Under the pieces are notes generated by a model. That model saw only the letters and a list, made by a program, of their open reading frames with translations. It was not told the DNA's origin and searched no databases. DNA of 64,000 bases from Candidatus Aminicenantota bacterium (GTDB taxonomy: Bacteria; Acidobacteriota; Aminicenantia; Aminicenantales; Aminicenantaceae): the NCBI GenBank assembly GCA_016927475.1, contig JAFGMO010000067.1, forward strand, positions 17,872 to 81,871. The letters are read 5' to 3'. Below are positions 46,679 through 55,997 of this stretch, piece after piece (within the stretch, counting starts at the first letter, position 1; every line of letters begins with the position of its first letter). The translations under genes and the position numbers were made by a program.

Positions 46679-49066
46679 CTACTCTTTTTGTGATTTTTTC
46701 TTTTCTTCCGTTTTATAGACTCGTTCCCTGATATAAGGAACAAGGATTAAAATCAGAAAGATGATAAAAAGAAAAACTGCTACGGTTTTGGAAAAGAACC
46801 ATAAAATGACGGCCGCAAGAAGAAAGATAATGGGAATAAGACGATTTCCGATCGTTTCGGTTAAGTACTGAATACCCCGGGCGATTTTTTTCCGCAACAG
46901 GAAAAGAATAAAAAGAAGAAGCAGGATGAGGGCCAACCAGATAAACGACATCATCGTACTCGAGATGAAGGTAAAGTTCAGAGTCAATGATTCATCGCTG
47001 ACGATTGTTTTTGCAAAACGAAAAACTTGTCCGGTTGTCGGGACGTTGATCCGGATCGGCAGGATGCCTCCGGTTGCGGGAGCCGCTCCGGTCTGAATCT
47101 CCTCAACCCGCCGGCTGAATTGACCTTCATTTTTCATTTGTTCGACGAGCTGCTCTTTTTGAAGAGCCAGATTGGGGCTGAACTGTTTTTTTAATTCACT
47201 AGCTTTTTCATCTTGGGATATACCTTTTTCTTTGTCCCCTAATTCCGATGAGGATGCCGTAGCATACTGGACAGGTTTTCGTGCCCGGGTCAGAAGGGGC
47301 TTGAGGCCCTGAATACCCTTTTCTTTTTCCACCGATCCGCCGAAATGGATAAATTTATAACCGACCGGAAGATAAACACTCCACAACATCTGGCTGACAA
47401 TGACGTCGGGAACCGGGAAAAAGCTTTTCCTTTGGCCCAGGTTTTTAAATGCGGTGGATTTCTCGTAATAAATGATTTCAACGTCGAAGGCGGCCAATCC
47501 CGTCGCTCCCTGCCGGGAACGGTTGAGCGGTAAAAGAATTTTGTTTTTGTTGAGCCGTGGTTTGGCCGGAGCCCCACCGACAAAAACACTCCACATTTGG
47601 GCTCCCTCGGGAAGGGAAAGTTCCATAAACTGCTTGGACGTGTTGCGAACTTTATATATGATACGATGGACGATCTTTCCGTCTTCTGTGAACATGGTGA
47701 CTCCGCTGGCGGAATCCACAACAGTACTGATAATAGAAAGGGCTTCATGCTTTTGGATGTCCAGGACCAGGGAATATGGGTGGCGAAGGTATTTGAAACC
47801 GAAAAGAAGAGGTTTTTGGGAACGGTTGATAAGCGTGGAAGGCAGTTCCGAAACATCGAGTTTATCCAGTCCTTCCGTTCCGGCCAACGTCACCTCCGAA
47901 GTGCTCTTGAGCTCTATTCCCAGGAATCCTTTTTCCCGAATGGCCTCAGGAACGGCAAATCCTGTAAAATTGGCGGACATACTGGCATTGGGAAGCAGCT
48001 TTTCTGCAGAGACTTGAAGGGAAAATGTTCCCTTCTTTGGATATTCAAAGGGAATATCAAGGAATGTATCCGGACCGCGGGTGACCTCTTTCCAGTCCCC
48101 CAATCCGCTCCCCCTAACGTCGAGAATGCTGTAAGACTCGGGGACCTTAAGGGTAAGGGAGGAGATAGTATTTTGAAGGACCGAAAGGGAAATTTCGGTG
48201 TTCACCCGAAGGGCATCGTCATCGATAACGATATGGTTTATGGTATCGGCGTAAATCTTTGGAGGGCCTTTCTCAATTTCCGGAATCTTTTTGTGCCACT
48301 TGATGTGGATGTTATCCGTCGGGGAGAGAAGGGCTGAAACCCTGGTTTTGCCCGCCCTTTCGACGATTTCCATTTGCTGGGCAAAAGCGATCTCTACGTC
48401 GATATCTTTTTCGGGCAATTCCACTTCCAGGCTGACAATGGGAGTCCGGGGAACAGGGAACATGATGGTCCCCGGCCCCTCGCCCTGCCCTGTCTTCAGA
48501 AAAAAGTCGACATCGATCCTATGTGTGCCCGTTTGATCAGTTGCCAGAGTATGCCGGTTGTTTTCCAGGAATACCAGAGCGTTTCTACCGTCCCATTGGA
48601 CGTTTTGCAGAGCAATATTCTGGGGGAATAGAGGAATTTTGACGTACTGGGTCCTGATTTTATCAAAAACTTCAGCAGTCATTTGTGCCTGGAATGAAGC
48701 CCCTGTTTGGGATATCGTTCCGGAATAAGAGGCTTTGGTGATCAAAAAATCGGCCGGGGGTTGTATGGCCGTATCAAGGTGAGGCTTCATTTGGTCGAGG
48801 AGCCGTTTGAATTGTTCCCGTGTCAGCACAACTTTTTCATCCCTGAGTTGAAAGGGAGGAGGGAATTTTTGTCCGGTTTGGTTGATGATTTTTTGGAATT
48901 CCTGCCAGGAAAGAACAACTTCATCCTTGTCGAGTTCAAGAAGCTTTCGAAATTCATCCCATGGTATACGGACCGTTCCTTCCTCGGATTTTTCTTGAGA
49001 GAAAGCCGGTAAACAGATCAGTACACCAAGGCCAATAAGTAACAAGACTTTGATAAGATTTTTCAT
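46679..49066 (-). CDS. Large exported, C-terminally membrane-anchored protein, unknown
   Basis: 795 residues from the ATG at 49066, preceded by a near-perfect AAAGGAGG. A signal peptide (LIKVLLLIGLGVLICLPAFS) is followed by three short related motifs: IPWDEFRKLLEL, LSWQEFQKIINQ and LTREQFKRLLDQ. The main body (about 110-690) is predicted beta-rich, then two hydrophobic segments (about 720-785) anchor it, with a basic tail. No family is recognised. It is oriented with the C69 cluster but is preceded by its own ribosome binding site 67 bases after the heparinase-like gene, so it may be the last gene of that operon. Confidence 0.7.
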   Translation of the reverse strand: MKNLIKVLLLIGLGVLICLPAFSQEKSEEGTVRIPWDEFRKLLELDKDEVVLSWQEFQKIINQTGQKFPPPFQLRDEKVVLTREQFKRLLDQMKPHLDTAIQPPADFLITKASYSGTISQTGASFQAQMTAEVFDKIRTQYVKIPLFPQNIALQNVQWDGRNALVFLENNRHTLATDQTGTHRIDVDFFLKTGQGEGPGTIMFPVPRTPIVSLEVELPEKDIDVEIAFAQQMEIVERAGKTRVSALLSPTDNIHIKWHKKIPEIEKGPPKIYADTINHIVIDDDALRVNTEISLSVLQNTISSLTLKVPESYSILDVRGSGLGDWKEVTRGPDTFLDIPFEYPKKGTFSLQVSAEKLLPNASMSANFTGFAVPEAIREKGFLGIELKSTSEVTLAGTEGLDKLDVSELPSTLINRSQKPLLFGFKYLRHPYSLVLDIQKHEALSIISTVVDSASGVTMFTEDGKIVHRIIYKVRNTSKQFMELSLPEGAQMWSVFVGGAPAKPRLNKNKILLPLNRSRQGATGLAAFDVEIIYYEKSTAFKNLGQRKSFFPVPDVIVSQMLWSVYLPVGYKFIHFGGSVEKEKGIQGLKPLLTRARKPVQYATASSSELGDKEKGISQDEKASELKKQFSPNLALQKEQLVEQMKNEGQFSRRVEEIQTGAAPATGGILPIRINVPTTGQVFRFAKTIVSDESLTLNFTFISSTMMSFIWLALILLLLFILFLLRKKIARGIQYLTETIGNRLIPIIFLLAAVILWFFSKTVAVFLFIIFLILILVPYIRERVYKTEEKKKSQKE

Positions 49067-49133
49067 GCCTGACCTCCTTTCCATGTAATAATCATAAACT
49101 TTCCTTATTTGAATTTCGATTCTCTATAAAAAT

Positions 49134-51482
49134 TCAGCGTTTCGAGGAGGAATTGTTGTCGATGTGAAAAGTATCTCTCCAGTATCGAATTTTTCCGATG
49201 CCTGATGTATCGGGACTGCCGTCAAAGGCTAAACCGAAATAACCGGATTTGCCTTCATAGAGCAATTTTTGCTTGTAGAAAATTTTAGTCAGATTAACGG
49301 CTGTGTAACGGGCTTTATGTTCTTTGAAGGCTGAGAAGAGGAGATCAGCATCCGAGTTGAAATCCCCGTAAGAAATTTTTCCCGATTCAAAAGTGTATCG
49401 CGGTCTTCTCCAATCCCTGCATATGTCACGGCGCAAATCATTCTTAACGCCGATGATAAATTTTTCGTTTCCTGTATCCAGGAAAATCCCCGTACCTGCA
49501 TCCAGTGGGCTGATGGGAAGAAGGTGGATGTGTTCCGGCCACTTTTCAGGAGATTCCGAGACGGAATGGGGAATAAGAACCGTAATGAAAGAAACAGTCT
49601 GGCCCCGTTCAAAATGTTGGGCCGTAGTCTGGTGGATCAGCCATTCATCCTGATAGTGGCGTTTTTCCGGGAGAGTTCCTTCCAGCCTGAAGTGCGTTTT
49701 CGGAAAAAATAAAAGCAGGTGTTGATCCGCGGAAAGGATATGATCCTGAATACGATCATAAACGGTGTCATACCAATGGGGTCCCCGGGAGAGGATCTTC
49801 CGGGTGTGCCAGAGGTTGGCCAGGGTGAAATATCCCTCTTCAAGGGCTTTAAAAATGTCGAACACGACAAAAAAATCATGTTCTTTTATGTAGATGATGA
49901 TACGGTCCCAGTGGTAACCCATACGGTCATCCAATACCCGGGTCCGGCTGTAGTCAAAATCGTCAAGGGAAATAAAATCGACTTTTTGAGTGCGGACCAT
50001 GCGGTAAGAACCGGCGTCATGCAGGAAACTCAAGAGCGGTTGTTCGGGTACCGATTCACGGATGCTGTAACGGTACTGGCCTTCCTTCTGGCCCATCCAG
50101 ATTTTTTCCGGCCTGACACAAAGACGGTTGTGAAAATAATCCTGACGGTAAGCCCCAAAAGGACCGCTGGGCATATAATCCCTGTAGCCGCCGTCATGGA
50201 GCAGGACTGATCCCTTTGACATGAGAAGAACGATGCTGTTTTCATCCGAGTGGCCGTGGGTCATTTTTTCTTCTTCGACCGGGATCGTGTCCCGGAGATA
50301 GTCTCTGAAATAATGGCCGCCGTCCCCTTCGTCCCGGTAGTTAAGGAGCAGATAGGTGGCATCGGAATCCCACCCGTCCCGGAAAACAATTTTTTTGCCT
50401 TGGACATCTTCCATCACTTCTTGAGACAGGGTTTGAGGACGACGCACGGAAACCGAGTCATCCGCCCATTTGGAGCAGTCCAGAAGCATATACCCAAGCC
50501 CCACACTTGAAGGTTGGGAAAAATCGATGAACTTTCGTGCGATGGTTACGGCCGCACACTTCAGATGAGGATTTTTATACTGGGCGGCTGCTGCCTCAAA
50601 AAAAACAAGAAAACGGCTCCAGTTGGCCCGCCAATGGGCATCGCCGAAGTCGGGGACCATTCCATCCGGGCTCATCAGATTAAGAAAATATTGGGCGTAA
50701 TAATACATTTCGGGTGTCCGGAACAGCTCGTCAAATTTGTTCATAGCCTGTGCATAACCGCAGAGGGCATACAGCCAGACCGCATGGTAGATGGTGGCGT
50801 CCTCGATTTCCCAGTTTCCCCAGTTATCGTCCCCGATGGCTTTCCTCTGGATCTCCCATTTTTCGGCTGCCGGATGATCAGGCAGAGCACGGACGGCCCA
50901 GGCCAGGGTTTCCGCTCTTAAGGCTGCCCTGTTCATGGGGCCCCATTCCTGGGTTCTTAGAAGATAGCGCATACTGTCGACGATATTGTTTTCAACGGAC
51001 CTGCATTCTTCAGGAGATAGGATTTCCTCACGTTTCAAAATCTCAAAGGACCGGATATAGCGCATGGCTGTGAAAAAATCGGGTAAGACGGGAGGGTGGT
51101 CGTCATAATCCGACCGCTTGTCTACGGCCCAGTCGGGGTACATGGCCCGGAAACTTTCATAGCCGAGAAGTAATTTTTTTGCCCGTTGGACATAGACAGG
51201 GTTTTCTTCCTTATCAAACAGTTCGGAATAAATTACGGCCGCTTCCAATAATCCGCCGGGAGGTCTGTAGCCGAAAACGTTTTCAGGATCGAAACGTTCT
51301 TTCCACCGTTGTATAACTTCGTCGTAGTGATCCCACAGCCAATCCGCCGATCCCCTGGCATATTCCAGATAGGCGGCTTTCGGAATAATATCCGGGTTTT
51401 CCGCAAAAAGGTGAACGGATATTGATGCCGCCAAGAGTAAGGATGTGCAAATGTGAATCGTTTTTTTCGGTATTGTATTCAA
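49134..51482 (-). CDS. Exported heparinase II/III-like protein
   Basis: About 782 residues with a signal peptide. The start is a TTG at 51482; no ATG is available and AGGAGG is 13 bases upstream, an unusually long spacing. The N-terminal two fifths is an alpha/alpha toroid (RPPGGLLEAAVIYSELFDKE, EWGPMNRAALRAETLAWAVR), followed by the beta-sandwich with THGHSDENSIVLLMSKGSVL and LHDGGYRDY, the metal/substrate block of heparinase II/III-type lyases. Substrate could be an acidic polysaccharide; exact PL family cannot be set by eye. It ends the C69/DUF6305 run. Confidence 0.78.
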   Translation of the reverse strand: MNTIPKKTIHICTSLLLAASISVHLFAENPDIIPKAAYLEYARGSADWLWDHYDEVIQRWKERFDPENVFGYRPPGGLLEAAVIYSELFDKEENPVYVQRAKKLLLGYESFRAMYPDWAVDKRSDYDDHPPVLPDFFTAMRYIRSFEILKREEILSPEECRSVENNIVDSMRYLLRTQEWGPMNRAALRAETLAWAVRALPDHPAAEKWEIQRKAIGDDNWGNWEIEDATIYHAVWLYALCGYAQAMNKFDELFRTPEMYYYAQYFLNLMSPDGMVPDFGDAHWRANWSRFLVFFEAAAAQYKNPHLKCAAVTIARKFIDFSQPSSVGLGYMLLDCSKWADDSVSVRRPQTLSQEVMEDVQGKKIVFRDGWDSDATYLLLNYRDEGDGGHYFRDYLRDTIPVEEEKMTHGHSDENSIVLLMSKGSVLLHDGGYRDYMPSGPFGAYRQDYFHNRLCVRPEKIWMGQKEGQYRYSIRESVPEQPLLSFLHDAGSYRMVRTQKVDFISLDDFDYSRTRVLDDRMGYHWDRIIIYIKEHDFFVVFDIFKALEEGYFTLANLWHTRKILSRGPHWYDTVYDRIQDHILSADQHLLLFFPKTHFRLEGTLPEKRHYQDEWLIHQTTAQHFERGQTVSFITVLIPHSVSESPEKWPEHIHLLPISPLDAGTGIFLDTGNEKFIIGVKNDLRRDICRDWRRPRYTFESGKISYGDFNSDADLLFSAFKEHKARYTAVNLTKIFYKQKLLYEGKSGYFGLAFDGSPDTSGIGKIRYWRDTFHIDNNSSSKR

Positions 51483-51568
51483 ACGGATATCCGTTCCTCC
51501 TTGGAAAAATTAAACATGATGTTTGATTTTCTGGTATTTGGGATAAGGACGTACTTTATCCTGGTTGA

Positions 51569-52222
51569 TCAGTTGAACATTTCCTTAAAAACATCGACCA
51601 TTTCCAGGGCGTATTCGATCTCTTTTAAAGGGATGCCTTTTTCCTCGGCAATGGTGTTGAAACGTTTATCCTTGTTGCTGTCGGCCGTAACGATGATAAA
51701 ATCGGCAAAAGGGGCCACGGCGTCGATCATCCGCTCATTATCACTTCCCGGAGCTCCTCTTCTGGATGTTCCGCCCGCGTGGACGGCAATGATAAAAATG
51801 TTTTGCTTTTTGCAGGTGTCGATGATTTCTTCGAGGCGTTTGATCTCGCTTTCGACAGTCAAGCCCGATGCGCCCATACCCTTCAAGCTTGCCCCGATAG
51901 CAAAGATGATGGTTTTATAGGGTGTGCCCTGAGGATAAGTATTCAGGTCGGTATTGACCTCGACGTGAAATCCTTCCTCCGATTCTCTATCACCCAATCC
52001 GACTCCGTCGCTCAGCATATCCGCCGTTGGGACATCGCAGTAGTCGTATCCGATTCCGGCTTCTTCACAGATGATATTAAGCGTTGTGACATCCTGGCTC
52101 TGGCCGGCTGATGTAGTCAATACGGGAAGCTCGGCTTTGGGCAGGGTTTCATCAGCGGGTGATAAAACGGATAAAAAAATCATCATGAAGAGGACTAAAA
52201 AAAGATTGCCTGCTTTTTTCAT
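51569..52222 (-). CDS. DUF6305-like exported protein
   Basis: 217 residues from the ATG at 52222 (GAAAGGAAGG upstream). A signal peptide (about 1-22) is followed by LPVLTTSAGQSQDVTTLNII, the opening pattern I associate with DUF6305. Then KTIIFAIGASLKGMGASGLT, FIIAVHAGGTSRRGAPGSDN, and a C-terminal Rossmann-like ADFIIVTADSNKDKRFNTIA. The fold looks like a small periplasmic alpha/beta domain. It lies 71 bases downstream of the third C69 gene on the same strand, so it may serve the same peptide uptake task; family name is from memory and unverified. Confidence 0.7.
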   Translation of the reverse strand: MKKAGNLFLVLFMMIFLSVLSPADETLPKAELPVLTTSAGQSQDVTTLNIICEEAGIGYDYCDVPTADMLSDGVGLGDRESEEGFHVEVNTDLNTYPQGTPYKTIIFAIGASLKGMGASGLTVESEIKRLEEIIDTCKKQNIFIIAVHAGGTSRRGAPGSDNERMIDAVAPFADFIIVTADSNKDKRFNTIAEEKGIPLKEIEYALEMVDVFKEMFN

Positions 52223-52293
52223 GGATTCCTTCCTTTCATTTGATGAAGGCCCGTGAAAGCCCATTTAAGGGCTCTCGCGGACTCGTTGCACTT

Positions 52294-54042
52294 TTATTTT
52301 TTTTCTTCTTTCGGAGTGAGCTTGTTGTATTCGATGAGCAGTTTGAGATACCATTCCGGGAACTGGAGTCTAAGCCGTTTCCGGCTGTCTTTATCATAAA
52401 TCCAAAGATGGTTGTATTTTACCAGGAGGTCATCGCCGAGCTTCCACCAGGTTTTGATGACCTTATCAGCGTTTTCATTGCAGTATTCGGTCAGGAACGC
52501 TATGGCTTCTTCAGGATTTTTTTTGTACAGTTCCAAGGCTTTTTTGTCAATTTCAGGAGTTTGTTCGACGGCGGATGTTTCCCATTTTTTTTGGGCTTCC
52601 CTGACATCCTGGATGGCCAGGTTGTAGAGAGGCATGGTATGGAAATCGACATAGTCGAAGGCCCAGCGGGCCGAATACCGGCTGAATTCCCAATGATCGC
52701 CCACTTCAAAAGACTTGGGAATGCGGGTGACGCCGGCATAAAAAGGCATGTAGCAGGAAGTGTCCTGCGATCCAAACAGAAACCAGACGATGCCGCCGAT
52801 GGGATTGGGCAGCCAGCCCCGGCACTGGGTGATGGTGACATATTCGGCCCTGTTGACACCGATAACGCGGGCTGTATCATATCTTTTTTCTTGATATGTA
52901 AAACCATAGGGAAGAAAATGAGGATTGGCAAAAGGACCGCCTTGAAGTCCCCGGGCGGGATCCCAGGGGGTTCCATCGAATTTATCCCGGGTCATCCACA
53001 TAACGTCGTTAACGGAGAGTTTTTTCTCCGGCTCGATGGAAAAGGGAAATTCCATGTTTGGCGTGTCCGGGCTGAATTCTTTTGAGGGAGCGACTAAATC
53101 AAAAAAACGCCAGAGACGTGCTCTGGAACCACCCGAGCTTGAAGCGCTGTATTCGGAAGGGGAGTAAGCCTTTTTCCAGTTGAACGGTTCTCCTGATTCC
53201 GGGTCGTAAAACCCCATGTCGACGGCGCAGGAAATAACATTGGGGGAGAACATAAAATAATCGGGGTTGTTTTGGTCGATTTCCCCGATGCGGGATTCAT
53301 TGGGACAGACCGATACATGATTATCCGGCACCCGTTGGGCACACCAAACGGCGCCGGGCTTTCCGCTTTTGGGAGTCCAGAGCGGGCCAACGGGCATGAT
53401 CTCAAAAATCCAGACTTCGTTGGGGTCGGACAGGGCCAGCATTTCTCCCGTATCAGTGAAACCATAGCCGTATTTTTCACCCAACTCTCCCATGATCTTG
53501 ATCGCTTCCCTGGCAGTGCGGGCTCTCTCCATGGCCAGCAGCGTCAGCATGGTGATATCGAATTTCGCTGAGGGCGTTTTGTTTTCCATCTTTTCCCTGG
53601 TACCGATGGTCGATTCACCGATGGCGACCTGGTGTTCGTTCATGTAGCCGAAAGAACCGTGCATGTAGGCAAAAGAGTCTTCTTCCTGGGGAAGTTCCAG
53701 CTCGGTGAAGTTTTCTAAAATAACATCCCATTTAAGGCCTTTTTCCGGAGGAAAGGTTTCGAACTGGTTGATATGGTAAATTTTCCGCTGGGTTCCGGCT
53801 TTGTACCTACCGTGAGGAATATAACGCCATGTCCAGTCGCAGAGTCCGCAGTCACAGGTGTGGGTGGTCATGACCGAGCCGTCGGTTGATGCGTCCTTCC
53901 CGACGATGATCACCGTACAACCGTCCAGGGCTCCTTCCGGCGGACTGTCGGCCGCTTTTTTGTCGGCGGCTAGAGCCCAAGTACTCAAGACAAAAAGTGT
54001 ACAGAGAAATAAGGTTAGAAATCTCTTTTTTTTAAATTTCAA
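52294..54042 (-). CDS. C69-family dipeptidase, tandem copy 1
   Basis: Exported peptidase of 582 residues. Signal peptide about 1-25; nucleophile C42 in LDGCTVIIVGKDASTDGS, followed by VMTTHTCDCGLCDWTWRYIP, a cysteine-rich segment absent from the copy at 35.9 kb. The conserved core includes GYMNEHQVAIGESTIGTREK, PNEVWIFEIMPVGPLWTPKS, CAQRVPDNHVSVCPNESRIG and NMEFPFSIEPEKKLSVNDVM. Ribosome binding site AGGAGG. The three neighbouring C69 genes follow one another with gaps of 44 and 153 bases. Confidence 0.92.
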   Translation of the reverse strand: MKFKKKRFLTLFLCTLFVLSTWALAADKKAADSPPEGALDGCTVIIVGKDASTDGSVMTTHTCDCGLCDWTWRYIPHGRYKAGTQRKIYHINQFETFPPEKGLKWDVILENFTELELPQEEDSFAYMHGSFGYMNEHQVAIGESTIGTREKMENKTPSAKFDITMLTLLAMERARTAREAIKIMGELGEKYGYGFTDTGEMLALSDPNEVWIFEIMPVGPLWTPKSGKPGAVWCAQRVPDNHVSVCPNESRIGEIDQNNPDYFMFSPNVISCAVDMGFYDPESGEPFNWKKAYSPSEYSASSSGGSRARLWRFFDLVAPSKEFSPDTPNMEFPFSIEPEKKLSVNDVMWMTRDKFDGTPWDPARGLQGGPFANPHFLPYGFTYQEKRYDTARVIGVNRAEYVTITQCRGWLPNPIGGIVWFLFGSQDTSCYMPFYAGVTRIPKSFEVGDHWEFSRYSARWAFDYVDFHTMPLYNLAIQDVREAQKKWETSAVEQTPEIDKKALELYKKNPEEAIAFLTEYCNENADKVIKTWWKLGDDLLVKYNHLWIYDKDSRKRLRLQFPEWYLKLLIEYNKLTPKEEKK

Positions 54043-54195
54043 TCCATCCTCCTTCTTCTGGATTTAGTTCCGTCAAATAATAATTCCTTTATACCCGCTA
54101 ATCTGAACCATGTCAATAAATCCGGTGTTCGTTTAATAACACGGGAACAAGCGGGCAGAGATACTTGTCAATACCAGGTCGCTTATAAATGGTTT

Positions 54196-55947
54196 TTATC
54201 TATCCCTTGGTGGAAGAGGCGCCAGTTTATCCACCTCAACAATCGACCGGAGCCAGGATTCGGGAAGAGTGATTCTGCCGGCTTTGCGTGTTTCCGGGTC
54301 ATAGATACGAAAGTGGTTGTATTTTACCAGGAGCATATCTCCCAGTTTCCACCAAGCGTTGACGACGTTAACAGCGTGGTTGATACAAAAATCGGTCAGG
54401 TATTGAAAGGCTTCCTCGGGATTTTTTTCGTAGAGGGCCAGGGCGGTCCGGTCGACGACCGGAATCTGACTGGATGCTATTCCTTCCCATTTTTCCTGGG
54501 CTTTTTTTACATCTTCAATGGCGTATGAGTAGATGACCTGTGTATGGAAATCGACATAGTCGGAGGCCCAGCGGGCCGAGTCCCGCTCGAATATCCAGTG
54601 GTCTCCAATCTGGAAAGATTCGGGCAGGGCGGTTATTCCGGCATAAAGGGGCATGTAGCAGGCCGTATCCTGGGCTCCGAATGAAAGCCAGATAATTCCG
54701 CCTATGGGATCGGGCAAGCCGCCCCTGCATTGAGTGACGGTGGTGTATTCCACGTTGCTGACACAAATACAACGGGGTCCGGTGTATCTTTGCTTATCAA
54801 GCTCGAACCCGCGGAAATAATTGGGATTGGCGAAAGGACCGGCTTTAATTCCCTGGCTTGGGTCATACATGTTTCCCCGGTATTTATCCCGGGTCAAGGA
54901 AAACACATCCTGTACGGAGAGTTTTTTGTCCGGCTTGACGGAAAAGGGAAATTCCATGTTGGGCGTATCAGGGCTGAAGTTCTGTGAAGGGGCGACGAGG
55001 GATAAAAATCGCCAGAGGCGGCCCCTTCTGCCGTGAGTGCTGGTTGTGCTGCCTTCCGACGGGGAATAAGCCTTTTTCCAGCTGAAGGGTTCGCCTGATT
55101 CCGGATCGTAGAATCCCATCTCTACGGCGCAGGATATCACATTGGGTGAAAACATAAAAAAGTCGGGATTATTCCGGTCGATTTCTCCAATGCGGGATTC
55201 ATTGGGACAAACGGAGACATGGTCATCGGGAACTCTCTGGGCGCACCAGACAGCGCCGGGTTTTCCGCTTTCCGGTGTCCAAAGCGGTCCGACCGGCATG
55301 ATCTCGAAGATCCACACTTCATCGGGATCGGCCACGGCCAGCATTTCTCCTCCGTCATTGTAGCCGTAGCCGTATTTTTCACCAAACTCTCCCATGATCT
55401 TGATTGCCTGCCGCGCCGTTTCCGCTCGTTCCATGGCCATGAGAGTCAGCATGGTGATATCGAATTTTGCTGCGGGGGTTTGATTCCGCATCTTTCTCTG
55501 GCAGCCGATGGTTGATTCGCCGATGGCGACCTGCTTTTCATTCATATATCCGAACATTCCGTGATGATAAGCAAAAGTATGAGGAACCTGAGGCATATCC
55601 AGTTCCGTATAGTCATCCTTATATCGCTCCCATTTTAATCCTTCGGCGGGAGGCCAGGTGCGGTACTGGTTTATATGGTAAATTTTACGGACGGAGCCTT
55701 CCTTGTGGTCTGCGGCCGGAACATGTCTCCATGTCCAGTCACATATACCGCAATCACATGTGTGAGTGGTCATGGTAGATCCGTCGGTCGAGGCGGCTTT
55801 TCCAACCAGTATGGATGTGCAGCCTTCCGGATATTCCGGAAAAAGCGCCGTTTCCGGACGGGATGATTGTTTTAGAATAAAGCCGCCGGTAAAAAAGAAA
55901 CAAATGATAAGGATGGCGCTCAACGAAATCCATTTCTTATGGTTCAT
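54196..55947 (-). CDS. C69-family dipeptidase, tandem copy 2
   Basis: 583 residues. The ATG at 55947 is preferred because AAGGAG sits 6 bases upstream; an earlier ATG at 55953 abuts the site. Nucleophile C43 in YPEGCTSILVGKAASTDGS, then THTCDCGICDWTWRHVP. Same core as the neighbouring copies (GYMNEKQVAIGESTIGCQRK, CAQRVPDDHVSVCPNESRIG). The gap to copy 3 is only 50 bases, whereas 153 bases separate it from copy 1, where a promoter could lie. Confidence 0.92.
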   Translation of the reverse strand: MNHKKWISLSAILIICFFFTGGFILKQSSRPETALFPEYPEGCTSILVGKAASTDGSTMTTHTCDCGICDWTWRHVPAADHKEGSVRKIYHINQYRTWPPAEGLKWERYKDDYTELDMPQVPHTFAYHHGMFGYMNEKQVAIGESTIGCQRKMRNQTPAAKFDITMLTLMAMERAETARQAIKIMGEFGEKYGYGYNDGGEMLAVADPDEVWIFEIMPVGPLWTPESGKPGAVWCAQRVPDDHVSVCPNESRIGEIDRNNPDFFMFSPNVISCAVEMGFYDPESGEPFSWKKAYSPSEGSTTSTHGRRGRLWRFLSLVAPSQNFSPDTPNMEFPFSVKPDKKLSVQDVFSLTRDKYRGNMYDPSQGIKAGPFANPNYFRGFELDKQRYTGPRCICVSNVEYTTVTQCRGGLPDPIGGIIWLSFGAQDTACYMPLYAGITALPESFQIGDHWIFERDSARWASDYVDFHTQVIYSYAIEDVKKAQEKWEGIASSQIPVVDRTALALYEKNPEEAFQYLTDFCINHAVNVVNAWWKLGDMLLVKYNHFRIYDPETRKAGRITLPESWLRSIVEVDKLAPLPPRDR

Positions 55948-55997
55948 ATTCATCTCCTTTTTCGATAAATCAATTGTTTACCGTAGAATGTTAAAAT

